DNA from: Collinsella aerofaciens
GTDB taxonomy: Bacteria; Actinomycetota; Coriobacteriia; Coriobacteriales; Coriobacteriaceae
Direction of reading: 5' to 3'
NCBI RefSeq assembly: GCF_028206795.1
Contig: NZ_JAQLFJ010000013.1
Location: 449-48,673, forward strand
DNA: 48,225 nt
The notes beneath the pieces were generated by a model. That model had not been told where the DNA came from, made no database searches, and was given only the letters and a program-made list of their open reading frames with translations. A program made the translations under genes and the position numbers. This document shows, one piece after another, positions 24,949 through 32,835 of the stretch (its first letter is position 1; every line of letters starts with the position of its first letter).

Positions 24949-25776
24949 TTACTCGCCGAGCTTGGGATGCAGCAGCGACGGCGCAGCGCCGAGCAGCATC
25001 TTAGTGTAGGGGTCTCGAGGATGCTGGAAAACCTGCTTGGCCTCGCCCTGCTCGACGATCTTGCCGCCATTCATGACGATGATGTCGTCGGAAATATAGC
25101 GGACCGTCTGGATGTCATGGCTGATGAACACCATAGCCAGGCCGAGTTCCTTCTTAAGGTCGGTCAGCAGGTTGAGAATCTGCGCGCGGACCGAAACGTC
25201 CAGAGCCGAGGTAGGCTCGTCGGCGATGATGGCATCGGGGTTCAGCGACAGGGCACGGGCAATTGCGACGCGCTGGCGCTGGCCGCCCGAAAGCTGGCCG
25301 GGAAGAACCTCGGCGGCGGAGGAGGGCAGACCGGTGAGCTCCAAGAGCTCCTTGACGCGCTTCTCCTGCTCGGCCTCGGTAGCCAGGTTGTGGACGCGCA
25401 TGGGGTCGAGCAGTTGCTCGCGAACGACCATGCGGGGGTTGAGCGCCGTGGCCGGGTTCTGGAACACGACCGAGATGACGCGACCCATGTGGCGACGGTC
25501 CTCGGCGGTACGCTTGGTGACGTCCTTGCCCTTAAAGTAGACCTTGCCGCTCGTGGGGGCCTGCAGGCCGCACATGACGTTAGCCGTGGTGGACTTTCCG
25601 CAACCGGACTCGCCGACGATGCCGATGGTCTGTCCGGGCATGAGCTTAATCGTTACACCCTGGACGGCGTGAACCAGGTTGGGGTGCAGAATCGAGCCGG
25701 TACGGGTCCTAAAGGTGACGTGGACGTCATCAAGGAAGATGATCGGCTCGACGCCGTTGACTGCGGTCTCGCTCAT
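24949..25776 (-). CDS. ABC importer ATPase, sialic-acid (Sat-like) transporter
   Basis: A 275-residue OppF-like ATPase with Walker A GESGCGKST, signature LSGGQRQ, Walker B IIADEP and switch His in FISHD. It is shorter than the oppF product in this window and stops right after the nucleotide-binding domain (LGAAPSLLHPKLGE), lacking the C-terminal cysteine-rich oligopeptide domain. Its ATG abuts the stop of the permease-ATPase fusion, with GGAGGTGATG as ribosome binding site, so the two are coupled and probably form the ATPase pair. Confidence 0.88.
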   Translation of the reverse strand: MSETAVNGVEPIIFLDDVHVTFRTRTGSILHPNLVHAVQGVTIKLMPGQTIGIVGESGCGKSTTANVMCGLQAPTSGKVYFKGKDVTKRTAEDRRHMGRVISVVFQNPATALNPRMVVREQLLDPMRVHNLATEAEQEKRVKELLELTGLPSSAAEVLPGQLSGGQRQRVAIARALSLNPDAIIADEPTSALDVSVRAQILNLLTDLKKELGLAMVFISHDIQTVRYISDDIIVMNGGKIVEQGEAKQVFQHPRDPYTKMLLGAAPSLLHPKLGE

Positions 25777-27792
25777 CTACATCACCTCCGCGTGAGGGGT
25801 CAAACCATTTGCCTTGAGCACCTCGTCGGGGAGCTCGGAATAGAAGTGCTCGGTGCCGGGCACGCGCTTGAAGACCGGACGGGTGTCCAGGCCAATGCGC
25901 GGATGGCTCGAGCGGGGCGCGAAGCGATCGCCCTTGGGGAAATCGCGCGGGCTCGGAACGGCGCCGGGCACCTGGTGCAGGCGGCCCGAACCGCTCTCGA
26001 TGGACAGGACGGAACCCAGAAGGCCGCGGGTGTACTCGTGAATCGGGTTGGTGAGCAGCTCCTTGGTGGGCGCCTGCTCAATAACCTGGCCGGCGTACAT
26101 AACCGTGATGTTGTGGGCGACCTCGGCGACCAGCGCCAGGTCGTGCGAAACGAAGATCATGGCAAAGCCGAGCTTGGCCTGAAGGTCGTTGAGCAGCTTG
26201 ATGACCTGCTTCTGGACCGTAACGTCCAGAGCGGTCGTGGGCTCGTCGCAGATAACCAGCTTGGGGTCGCGGGTAAGGGCCATAGCGATCAGAACGCGCT
26301 GACGCTGACCACCGGAAAGCTCGTGCGGATAGCTCTCGAGCGTACGCTTGGGGTCGAGGCCCACGAGCTCCAGGAGTTCCTCGGCGCTACGGGTGCCGCC
26401 GCGCTTGGTGAGCTGCTTCATCTGGGCAGAGATGAGCATGGAGGGGTTGAGCGAGGACAGGGCGTCCTGATAGACCATGGCGATATCGGTACCGCGCAGG
26501 CCGAACCACTCCTTCTTGCTCATCTTGAGCAGGTCGCGGCCCTCCCAGAGAACCTCGCCGGAAAGATGCTCGTCATCGTCGGTCAGGCCCATGATGGCCA
26601 GCGTGGTGATGGACTTACCGCAGCCGGACTCGCCTACCAGGCCCATGGTCTGGCCGGGACGGACGTCAAAGTTAACGTGGTCGACGACGTTGATATCACC
26701 GTGGTGCTCAAACTGGATGCAGAAATCGCGGACCGAAAGGATCGGCTCAACGGACTCATCGGGCACATGGCGGTCGTTACGCTTGAGCTCGACATCGCGC
26801 AGTGCGCCAAGACGGGCGGACAGGGACTGAGCCTGCTCCTTGTAGGCACGAACGGGGTCGGAAACCAGCAGGTCGGCCTCGCGGCGCTTGGAGGAATCGG
26901 TCGGATCCAGGGCGGCGGAGGGAGCAGCGGCCATGGCGTCGGTAATGCCCTCGGAGAGGATGTTGAGCGCCAGGCAGGTGATCATGATGGCCAGGCCCGG
27001 GAACAGTGCCTGCCACCAACGGCCAGCGAGCACGCCACCGCGTGCGTCGGCGAGAATGTTGCCCCAGGTAGCGGTGGGCTCCTGGATGCCGGCGCCGATG
27101 AAGGTCAGCGAGGCCTCGAAGATAATGGCGTCGGCGACCAGGGTAACGGTGAAGACCATAATCGGAGCGATGCAGTTACGCAGAACATGCTTGATCAGAA
27201 TCCACGGAGCCTTGGCGCCGGACACGATGACCGCGCGGACATAGTCCTCACCGTACTCGGACACGATGTTGGCGCGCACGATACGGGCGATCTGCGGGGT
27301 GTACATAAAGCCGATCGCAAAGATGATCGACGGCACGGAATTGCCCAGGATGGAAACGAAAACGGCTGCGAGGGCGATACCCGGGATGGACATGATGATG
27401 TCCAGGATACGCATGATCGCCTCAGAGATAGACTTGCGCGAAACCGCTGCAAGAGCGCCGACAACGGAACCACAGACCAAAGCCATGGCGGTAGCACCAA
27501 AGCCGATAATCAGCGAGTAACGTCCGCCGTAGAGCATGCGCGACAGAATGTCGCGACCCTTATCGTCGGTACCGAAGATAAATCCGTTGCCGGGAGCCTG
27601 GCGAGCCGTAAAGATCTCGACCGGGCTATAGGGGGCAAGAAGGGGCGCCAAAATCGCAGTCAGGGCGACCAGCACCAGCACGACGGCGGCAATCTTAGAA
27701 GACAGCGTCATCTTCTTCCAGCCACCGAGCTTGAGCCCCTTGGAGGCAGCCTTCTCGAGCTGCTCGGTTTGCTTCTCTCGAATCCTTACCAT
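25777..27792 (-). CDS. Fused ABC permease-ATPase, sialic-acid (Sat-like) transporter
   Basis: A 671-residue fusion. Residues 30-290 are an OppC-type permease (FGTDDKGRD near 73-81, EAA loop about 187-208), residues 291-348 a charged linker, and residues 350-600 an OppD-type ATPase with Walker A (387-394), LSGGQ (492-496) and Walker B (512-517). The C-terminal oligopeptide domain is present, but the usual GCxFxPRCP reads GDRFAPRSSH (621-630), with both cysteines lost. Family-5-type importers near nan genes in bifidobacteria and Haemophilus ducreyi (Sat) carry sialic acid; the substrate here is inferred from the operon. Confidence 0.87.
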   Translation of the reverse strand: MVRIREKQTEQLEKAASKGLKLGGWKKMTLSSKIAAVVLVLVALTAILAPLLAPYSPVEIFTARQAPGNGFIFGTDDKGRDILSRMLYGGRYSLIIGFGATAMALVCGSVVGALAAVSRKSISEAIMRILDIIMSIPGIALAAVFVSILGNSVPSIIFAIGFMYTPQIARIVRANIVSEYGEDYVRAVIVSGAKAPWILIKHVLRNCIAPIMVFTVTLVADAIIFEASLTFIGAGIQEPTATWGNILADARGGVLAGRWWQALFPGLAIMITCLALNILSEGITDAMAAAPSAALDPTDSSKRREADLLVSDPVRAYKEQAQSLSARLGALRDVELKRNDRHVPDESVEPILSVRDFCIQFEHHGDINVVDHVNFDVRPGQTMGLVGESGCGKSITTLAIMGLTDDDEHLSGEVLWEGRDLLKMSKKEWFGLRGTDIAMVYQDALSSLNPSMLISAQMKQLTKRGGTRSAEELLELVGLDPKRTLESYPHELSGGQRQRVLIAMALTRDPKLVICDEPTTALDVTVQKQVIKLLNDLQAKLGFAMIFVSHDLALVAEVAHNITVMYAGQVIEQAPTKELLTNPIHEYTRGLLGSVLSIESGSGRLHQVPGAVPSPRDFPKGDRFAPRSSHPRIGLDTRPVFKRVPGTEHFYSELPDEVLKANGLTPHAEVM

Positions 27793-27795
27793 AAT

Positions 27796-28752
27796 CTACA
27801 CCGTCCTGATGCGCGGGTTGATGAGCAGGTAGAGCATGTCAACCACGATGTTGATGATGATGAAGGCAAGAGCAACGACGATAACGACGCCCTGAACCAG
27901 GTTCGCCTCGTTGCCCTGAACGCCCTGCAGAATCGCAGTGCCCATGCCGGGGAGGTTGAAGATAACCTCGATGACGACGGCGCCGCCCATGAGGTAGCCG
28001 ATCTTAAGACCGAGGGTGGTGACCGGGGTGATCAGCGCATTGCGAAGAACGTTGATGCCGACGACGACCTTCTCGGGAACGCCGGCGCCACGAGCCATAC
28101 GGACATAGTCCTTGTCGAGCTCCTCGACCATGGCGGTACGCACGATACGAGTCATCTGGCCCGTCAGCGGAAATGCCAAGGCGATAGCGGGCATGATCAT
28201 ACGTCCCAGATAGCCAACCGGATTCGTGGTGAAGTGAGGCAGAGCACCCGATGCCGGGAGCACCTTAAGGTAGGAAGAGAACAGCAGGATCAACAGAACG
28301 GCAAGCCAGAACGACGGGGTTGCCAAGCCGGCGATGGAAAAGACGCGGATCACTTGGTCCGGCCATTTGTCGCGATACAGTGCCGCGATGACGCCGAGCA
28401 AAAACGAAACGACCGCACCGATGGCAAGACCGATGAAGGTCAGCTGCATCGTGACGGGCAGGGCCGTGGAGATGCGCTTGGCAACGGAGTTGCGGGCAGC
28501 GCCGTAGGTACCCATGTCGCCATGAATCAAATCGCCCATATAGCGCACGTAGCGCACAGGCCAGGGGTCGTCCAGACCATACTTCTCATGGTACTCGGCA
28601 ACCGCCTCGGGCGAGGCACCGTCACCCAACGCCGTGTAGGCGGGGTCGGTCTTGGAGAACGACATAAGGAAGAACACCAGGACGGTGACGCCCAATGCCA
28701 TGATCGGCAGCGCCACAAGACGCCTTCCAATCAAACGTAGCAAGTTGTTCAC
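27796..28752 (-). CDS. ABC permease (OppB type), sialic-acid (Sat-like) transporter
   Basis: A 318-residue inner-membrane permease with an N-terminal membrane segment (LIGRRLVALPIMALGVTVL), an extracytoplasmic region of about 75 residues, and the EAA loop (MARGAGVPEKVVVGINVLRN). The start is GTG 28752, since GGGGAG lies just upstream and no ATG fits. It is 3 nt from the fusion gene and would pair with the fusion's permease half. Confidence 0.9.
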   Translation of the reverse strand: MNNLLRLIGRRLVALPIMALGVTVLVFFLMSFSKTDPAYTALGDGASPEAVAEYHEKYGLDDPWPVRYVRYMGDLIHGDMGTYGAARNSVAKRISTALPVTMQLTFIGLAIGAVVSFLLGVIAALYRDKWPDQVIRVFSIAGLATPSFWLAVLLILLFSSYLKVLPASGALPHFTTNPVGYLGRMIMPAIALAFPLTGQMTRIVRTAMVEELDKDYVRMARGAGVPEKVVVGINVLRNALITPVTTLGLKIGYLMGGAVVIEVIFNLPGMGTAILQGVQGNEANLVQGVVIVVALAFIIINIVVDMLYLLINPRIRTV

Positions 28753-28792
28753 GTTCTCTCCCCTTTCTTTTGTCGGTAGGACCAACTGGTAT

Positions 28793-28847
28793 ATGAGTAC
28801 GGATACTCATTACAAGACCCGAGCGACATCGTTGCCGCCCGGGTCTT
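28793..28847 (-). promoter_or_regulatory. Two hairpins between the binding-protein and permease genes
   Basis: ATGAGTA-CGGA-TACTCAT (28793-28810) is a perfect 7-bp inverted repeat. Next to it AAGACCCG (28814-28821) pairs with 28840-28847, extended by three more pairs. T-runs are poor on the minus strand. As in the opp operon, a structure placed straight after the binding-protein gene would favour its higher expression. Confidence 0.6.
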
Positions 28848-28909
28848 TGTTTCAACTATGAGGATACGGTCCCAACGGCCGACATCCTGCATACAGACTC
28901 AAGCGAGTC

Positions 28910-30523
28910 TTATGCCTTGACGGTCGCAACGCCCCTGAAGGACATGCTCGTCGTGCCGATGCCCTTGAAGCCGTCGAGAGCCTCGCCGTTGGGCGCGGTG
29001 GACGGATCGTCCCAGGAAGCGGAGACGGTCTTGACGTGGACAACGGGGTACAGAACGGCGTTGTCGGCGATGATGTCGAAGCACTCGTTCCACTTCTTCT
29101 GCTGCTCGTCGCCCTCGGCGGCAAGAGCCTCGTCCATGAGACCGTGAAGCTTCTGCCACTCAGCGGACTCCTTCCACGGGCAACGGGTCTGCATCCAGAC
29201 GTTGTCGCCATACCACCAGTTGAGCAGCAGGTCGGGGTCAGCGCCGAAGCAGGAAGGATCGCCAGGGGCAAGGAGGATATCGTAGGCCTCGCCGCCGTCG
29301 ATGGCAGCGTAGGTGGCCGGCGAGGTATCGGTCTGGATGGTCACCTCAAAGCCGAGAGCGTCGAGGTCGTTCTTGACCTGGGCGGCCATGCCCTTGATCT
29401 GCTCGTTGTCGGTGGTGCGCAGGGTGATGGCACCCGGGGTGATGCCGGACTCCTCGATGAGCTTCTTAGCCTTCTTGGCGTCGGTCTTGTACACCGTGGA
29501 AGCCTCATGATAATTGGTGAAGCTCTTGGGCAGGTAGCAGCTGGCAGCGGTGGCAAGGCCGGCAAAGGTGTTGCTGACCATCTTCTCGGTGTCGAGCGCA
29601 TACATGACAGCCTGACGGACCTTGACGTTGTTCCAAGGCTCCTTGGCGACGTTGAACATGATGAAGCGGGTGCCGAAACCCTGAACGTTATCGATCTTGC
29701 AGCCGGCGCTCTCGAGCTGGTCGACGGCGTCAGCGGTAACGAGCTCCATAACGAGCGTGGAGCCCTCCTGCTGAGCGGTAACGCGAGCGGTGGGGTCGGT
29801 CAGGATGCTGTACTGGATCTTCTTATCCTCGGCAGCATACTCACCGTTGTACTCGGGGTTGGGAACCAGAGTGATCTCGGTATCGGAGATAGAGTCGTAC
29901 ATCCAGGGGCCGGAGCCGATCGGCTGCTTGGCGCGATCCTCCTCGGTCTGGGTGGCCGGGGTAACGCGGATGATGGCAAGACGATCCTTGAGCAGAGAGA
30001 AGTTGGGGACCTTGGTCTTGACCGTCACGGTGCTGGCGTCCTTAGCCTCGATGGACTCGAAGGGCTGGAAGAACGGAGCATAGGTAGCGGAAGCGGCGCA
30101 AGCGGTGTAGGAGGCAACGACATCGTCAGCGGTGACCTCGGTGCCATCGGAGAACTTGGCGCCCTTGCGGATGGTGACCTCGAAAGTGGTGTCGTCCACA
30201 GACTTGGGATCGTCGGTGGCGAGCTCGTTGAAGGTACTGTAGTCGTGGTAATCGATGCCGTAGAGGCCCTCGACGACGTGCCAGTTAGCACCCAGGCCCA
30301 CAGCGGAGCCGGTGCTGGCGGGATCGAAGCTGGACGGAGCGTAAGCGGAACCAGCGGTGATCACGCCGCCGCCACGGTTGGCGGAATCGGTGGAACCGGA
30401 AGCGGAACCCTCGTCGCTAGAGCTGCCACCGCAGCCGGTGAGACCAAGCCCTGCGACAGCAGCGACGCTGCCGGTGAGGCCGAGGAACGAACGCCTGGAC
30501 ATACCCTTGTTGATGATGGCCAT
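28910..30523 (-). CDS. Family 5 solute-binding lipoprotein, probable sialic-acid binding protein
   Basis: A 537-residue extracytoplasmic lipoprotein. The N-terminus has SRRSFLGLTG (twin-arginine-like) and the lipobox LTGC, followed by a Gly/Ser-rich linker. The mature domain is SBP family 5 (VTIRKGAKFSDGTEVT, VKVRQAVMYALDTEKM). AGGAGA precedes the ATG at 30523. It is the first gene of a nine-gene operon that ends with nanE, which suggests sialic acid rather than peptides as ligand. Peptides or another amino sugar remain possible. Confidence 0.85.
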   Translation of the reverse strand: MAIINKGMSRRSFLGLTGSVAAVAGLGLTGCGGSSSDEGSASGSTDSANRGGGVITAGSAYAPSSFDPASTGSAVGLGANWHVVEGLYGIDYHDYSTFNELATDDPKSVDDTTFEVTIRKGAKFSDGTEVTADDVVASYTACAASATYAPFFQPFESIEAKDASTVTVKTKVPNFSLLKDRLAIIRVTPATQTEEDRAKQPIGSGPWMYDSISDTEITLVPNPEYNGEYAAEDKKIQYSILTDPTARVTAQQEGSTLVMELVTADAVDQLESAGCKIDNVQGFGTRFIMFNVAKEPWNNVKVRQAVMYALDTEKMVSNTFAGLATAASCYLPKSFTNYHEASTVYKTDAKKAKKLIEESGITPGAITLRTTDNEQIKGMAAQVKNDLDALGFEVTIQTDTSPATYAAIDGGEAYDILLAPGDPSCFGADPDLLLNWWYGDNVWMQTRCPWKESAEWQKLHGLMDEALAAEGDEQQKKWNECFDIIADNAVLYPVVHVKTVSASWDDPSTAPNGEALDGFKGIGTTSMSFRGVATVKA

Positions 30524-30642
30524 GTCTTCTCCTATCAATAGAGAATCTTACCCGGGAGCACCTAGACGCGCCCCCGCGCAACTTGCGGACGATATATACC
30601 TTACCTACCGACGAACCCAACTGAGGTGCCGCGCTCGGCGAC

Positions 30643-30723
30643 CGATACATACATACGCTTGAACGGTATTTACTACCGTTCACCGAATTCATTGACAAAC
30701 GATTCGCCAGACAGTATGTATCG
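30643..30723 (-). promoter_or_regulatory. nan operon promoter with nested inverted repeats
   Basis: Minus strand: -35 TTGTCA (30693-30698), 17-bp spacer, -10 TAGTAA (30670-30675). The -10 is inside a perfect 8-bp inverted repeat GAACGGTA-TTTAC-TACCGTTC (30661-30681), a good repressor site. Outside it, CGATACATAC (30643-30652) and GTATGTATCG (30714-30723) form a second perfect 10-bp inverted repeat flanking the whole promoter. The leader would be about 140 nt. The regulator is not in the window. Confidence 0.6.
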
Positions 30724-30784
30724 ACGAGGTGAGATATCAGTCTTCGTCAACCCGCAGGATAGCAGGGTTGTTCACCATGGCTAG

Positions 30785-30796
30785 TCAAACGTTTTA
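30785..30796. promoter_or_regulatory. CG-centred palindrome upstream of the nan promoter
   Basis: TCAAACGTTTTA is a LacI-family-like operator half-palindrome centred on AAACGTTT, about 90 bp upstream of the -35. It overlaps a TTGACT that lacks a good -10. It is similar in form to the palindrome upstream of gap. Confidence 0.35.
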
Positions 30797-30836
30797 GCGT
30801 TAATTAAACCCGAAATCGGCTGGTAATCGCCGTGAA

Positions 30837-30867
30837 ATACATGATTGAAAATCACGCAATCATGTAT
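30837..30867. promoter_or_regulatory. AT-rich inverted repeat downstream of uvrC
   Basis: ATACATGATTG (30837-30847) and CAATCATGTAT (30857-30867) are perfect 11-bp arms around 9 nt, 21 nt after the uvrC stop. It may end the uvrC transcript, although only ATTT follows on the minus strand, or be an operator for the nan operon. Confidence 0.5.
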
Positions 30868-30888
30868 ATCAGTTGTTTAGAGGCGTGT

Positions 30889-32835
30889 TTAGTTTTCGGA
30901 TTGCTTTGCCGCCATCTCGGAGCGCTCGGCATTCCACGCAACAAGTGCCTCGTGGACCGCTTTGGCGACATCGGCCGGAACGCCTCGAACTTCTGCAATC
31001 TCCTGCTCGCTCGCCGCGCGCAAACGCTTCATCGAGCCAAAATGGCGCATAAGGGCACGTTTTCTGGTGGGCCCCACGCCAGGAACGTCATCGAGTACCG
31101 AAACTGTCATGGCCTTGTCGCGCAATTCACGATGGAACGTGATAGCAAATCGGTGGGACTCATCGCGCACCTGTTTAATTAGATAGAGCGAGGCAGACCC
31201 GGTCGGCAGCACGACGGGAGTCTCGTCCCAAGGCACAAAAACTTCCTCATCGGCCTTCGCCAAGCCACAAACTGGTATATCGAGCCCAAGAGCCTCAAGT
31301 TGCTTGATCGCAGCGGTCAATTGCGGCTTACCGCCATCGACAACGAGCAGATCGGGGCACGAGCCAAAGCGCTCGTCGGCCATGCGCTCGGGAGCATAGC
31401 GTCGTCCCAAAACCTCGGACATCGACACGAAGTCGTTTGCCTCATCCAATTCGGCCTGGATTTTAAAACGACGATACTGGCTCTTGTCGGCGCGCCCGTT
31501 GGTAAACACCACCATCGAGGCGACCGTAAAGGTGCCATGCAGTGTAGAGATATCGAAGCACTCGATACGCAACGGCGGCGATGGCAGCGCCAACGCACTT
31601 TCGAGCTCCAGGAGCGCTTGATTGGTGCGGTCGTCAGCGTACCCCGTTCGCATCATGTAGCGCATGAGGGCATGGCGCGCATTTTTGGATGCCATATCGA
31701 GCAAACGGTGCTTTTCGCCACGCTGCGGCCTATGGAGATGGCAGGAACGCTCGCGCTTGCCTGCAAGCCACTCCCCCAGCGCCTCCGCATCCTCAAGCTC
31801 GACGGAAAGGTTGACCTCAGCTGGAATATCAGCCGTCTCGTCGTAATAGCGCTTAAGAAAGCCCGACTGGAGCTCTTCCTCGTCAACATCAAGGCCCTTG
31901 TCGAGAATGAACTCGCAGGTGCGAACTGTTCGGCCCTCGCGAACGACGAAGACGCAAGCGGCAGAGATGGTCTCCTCGCGATAGAAGCCGATGACATCGA
32001 TATCGACGCTCGATGGAAAAACAACCTGTTGGCGATCGTCCAGACCCCTGATGACCTCCAAACGACGTTTGACGCGTGCCGCGCGCTCAAAGTCGAGCGC
32101 CTCGGCGGCATCCGTCATCTCGGAGGTCAGCTCATCGACGACATCCTTGCGATGGCCCGACAAAAAGCGTTCGACACGCTTGACGTTCTTGGCATAGTCC
32201 GTAGGAGAAATCGCGCCGACGCATGCACCCGGGCCACGACCGACATGGTAGTCAAAGCAGGGACGCCCGTTTTGCGCGCAAATCATATTGACGATGTCTT
32301 CCTCGCCCTTGTGGGACTCGACGATACGGCGACAACGACGCCACTCCGCACAAGAAGCCGAGCAGATCGGAATCACCTTGCGCAGCGTGTCAATGGTCTC
32401 ACGCGCCGCGCGGCTGTCAGTATAGGGACCAAAATAACGCGTTCCCGGCTTATGGCGCTCACGCGTATATTTGATAGCGGGATATAGGTCGCCCTTTGTA
32501 ATGGCGATAAAGGGGTAGCTCTTGTCATCCTTGAGGTCGACATTAAAGTACGGATGGTACTGACCAATCAAATTGCGCTCGAGCACCAACGCCTCGTGCT
32601 CGGTCTCCACCACGATATAGTCAAAGCTCGCCACCAGCTGCATCATCAGCGGGATCTTCTGGCGCTCGTCCTGCAGCGTCACGTACTGACGCATACGGGC
32701 GCGCAGGTTTTTCGCCTTGCCCACGTAGATGACATCGCCCTTGGCGTCTTTCCAAAGGTAGCAGCCGGGCTGCGTGGGAACGCGCGAAACCTGCTCGGCA
32801 AGCGTTGGAATGTTGTCGTGACCGGCCACGCGCAC
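30889..32835 (-). CDS. uvrC: Excinuclease ABC subunit C
   Basis: A 648-residue nuclease of nucleotide excision repair. It has an N-terminal GIY-YIG domain (PGCYLWKDAKGDVIYVGKAK), a Cys-rich CSASCAEWRRC segment, a UVR motif (about 220-255) that contacts UvrB, an RNase H-like nuclease domain (ECFDIS, VVDGGKPQ) and C-terminal helix-hairpin-helix motifs (DVPGVGPTRKRALMRHFG). The GTG at 32835 directly follows the murJ stop; a GTG two codons later (32829) fits the weak AGGTG site better. It is the last gene of the ybaK-murJ-uvrC run. Confidence 0.95.
   Translation of the reverse strand: MRVAGHDNIPTLAEQVSRVPTQPGCYLWKDAKGDVIYVGKAKNLRARMRQYVTLQDERQKIPLMMQLVASFDYIVVETEHEALVLERNLIGQYHPYFNVDLKDDKSYPFIAITKGDLYPAIKYTRERHKPGTRYFGPYTDSRAARETIDTLRKVIPICSASCAEWRRCRRIVESHKGEEDIVNMICAQNGRPCFDYHVGRGPGACVGAISPTDYAKNVKRVERFLSGHRKDVVDELTSEMTDAAEALDFERAARVKRRLEVIRGLDDRQQVVFPSSVDIDVIGFYREETISAACVFVVREGRTVRTCEFILDKGLDVDEEELQSGFLKRYYDETADIPAEVNLSVELEDAEALGEWLAGKRERSCHLHRPQRGEKHRLLDMASKNARHALMRYMMRTGYADDRTNQALLELESALALPSPPLRIECFDISTLHGTFTVASMVVFTNGRADKSQYRRFKIQAELDEANDFVSMSEVLGRRYAPERMADERFGSCPDLLVVDGGKPQLTAAIKQLEALGLDIPVCGLAKADEEVFVPWDETPVVLPTGSASLYLIKQVRDESHRFAITFHRELRDKAMTVSVLDDVPGVGPTRKRALMRHFGSMKRLRAASEQEIAEVRGVPADVAKAVHEALVAWNAERSEMAAKQSEN

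Noticed and set aside
24862..28740. A 1292-codon open frame on the plus strand
   Set aside because: It lies antisense to three clear ABC transporter and esterase genes. Its composition is low-complexity (many Asp, Gly, His, Leu, Arg) as expected from the reverse of GC-rich coding sequence, and it has no recognisable domain.
30760..30788. A second nan promoter TTGACT with TGCTAT
   Set aside because: The -10 matches consensus at too few positions. The pair at 30670-30698 is better.
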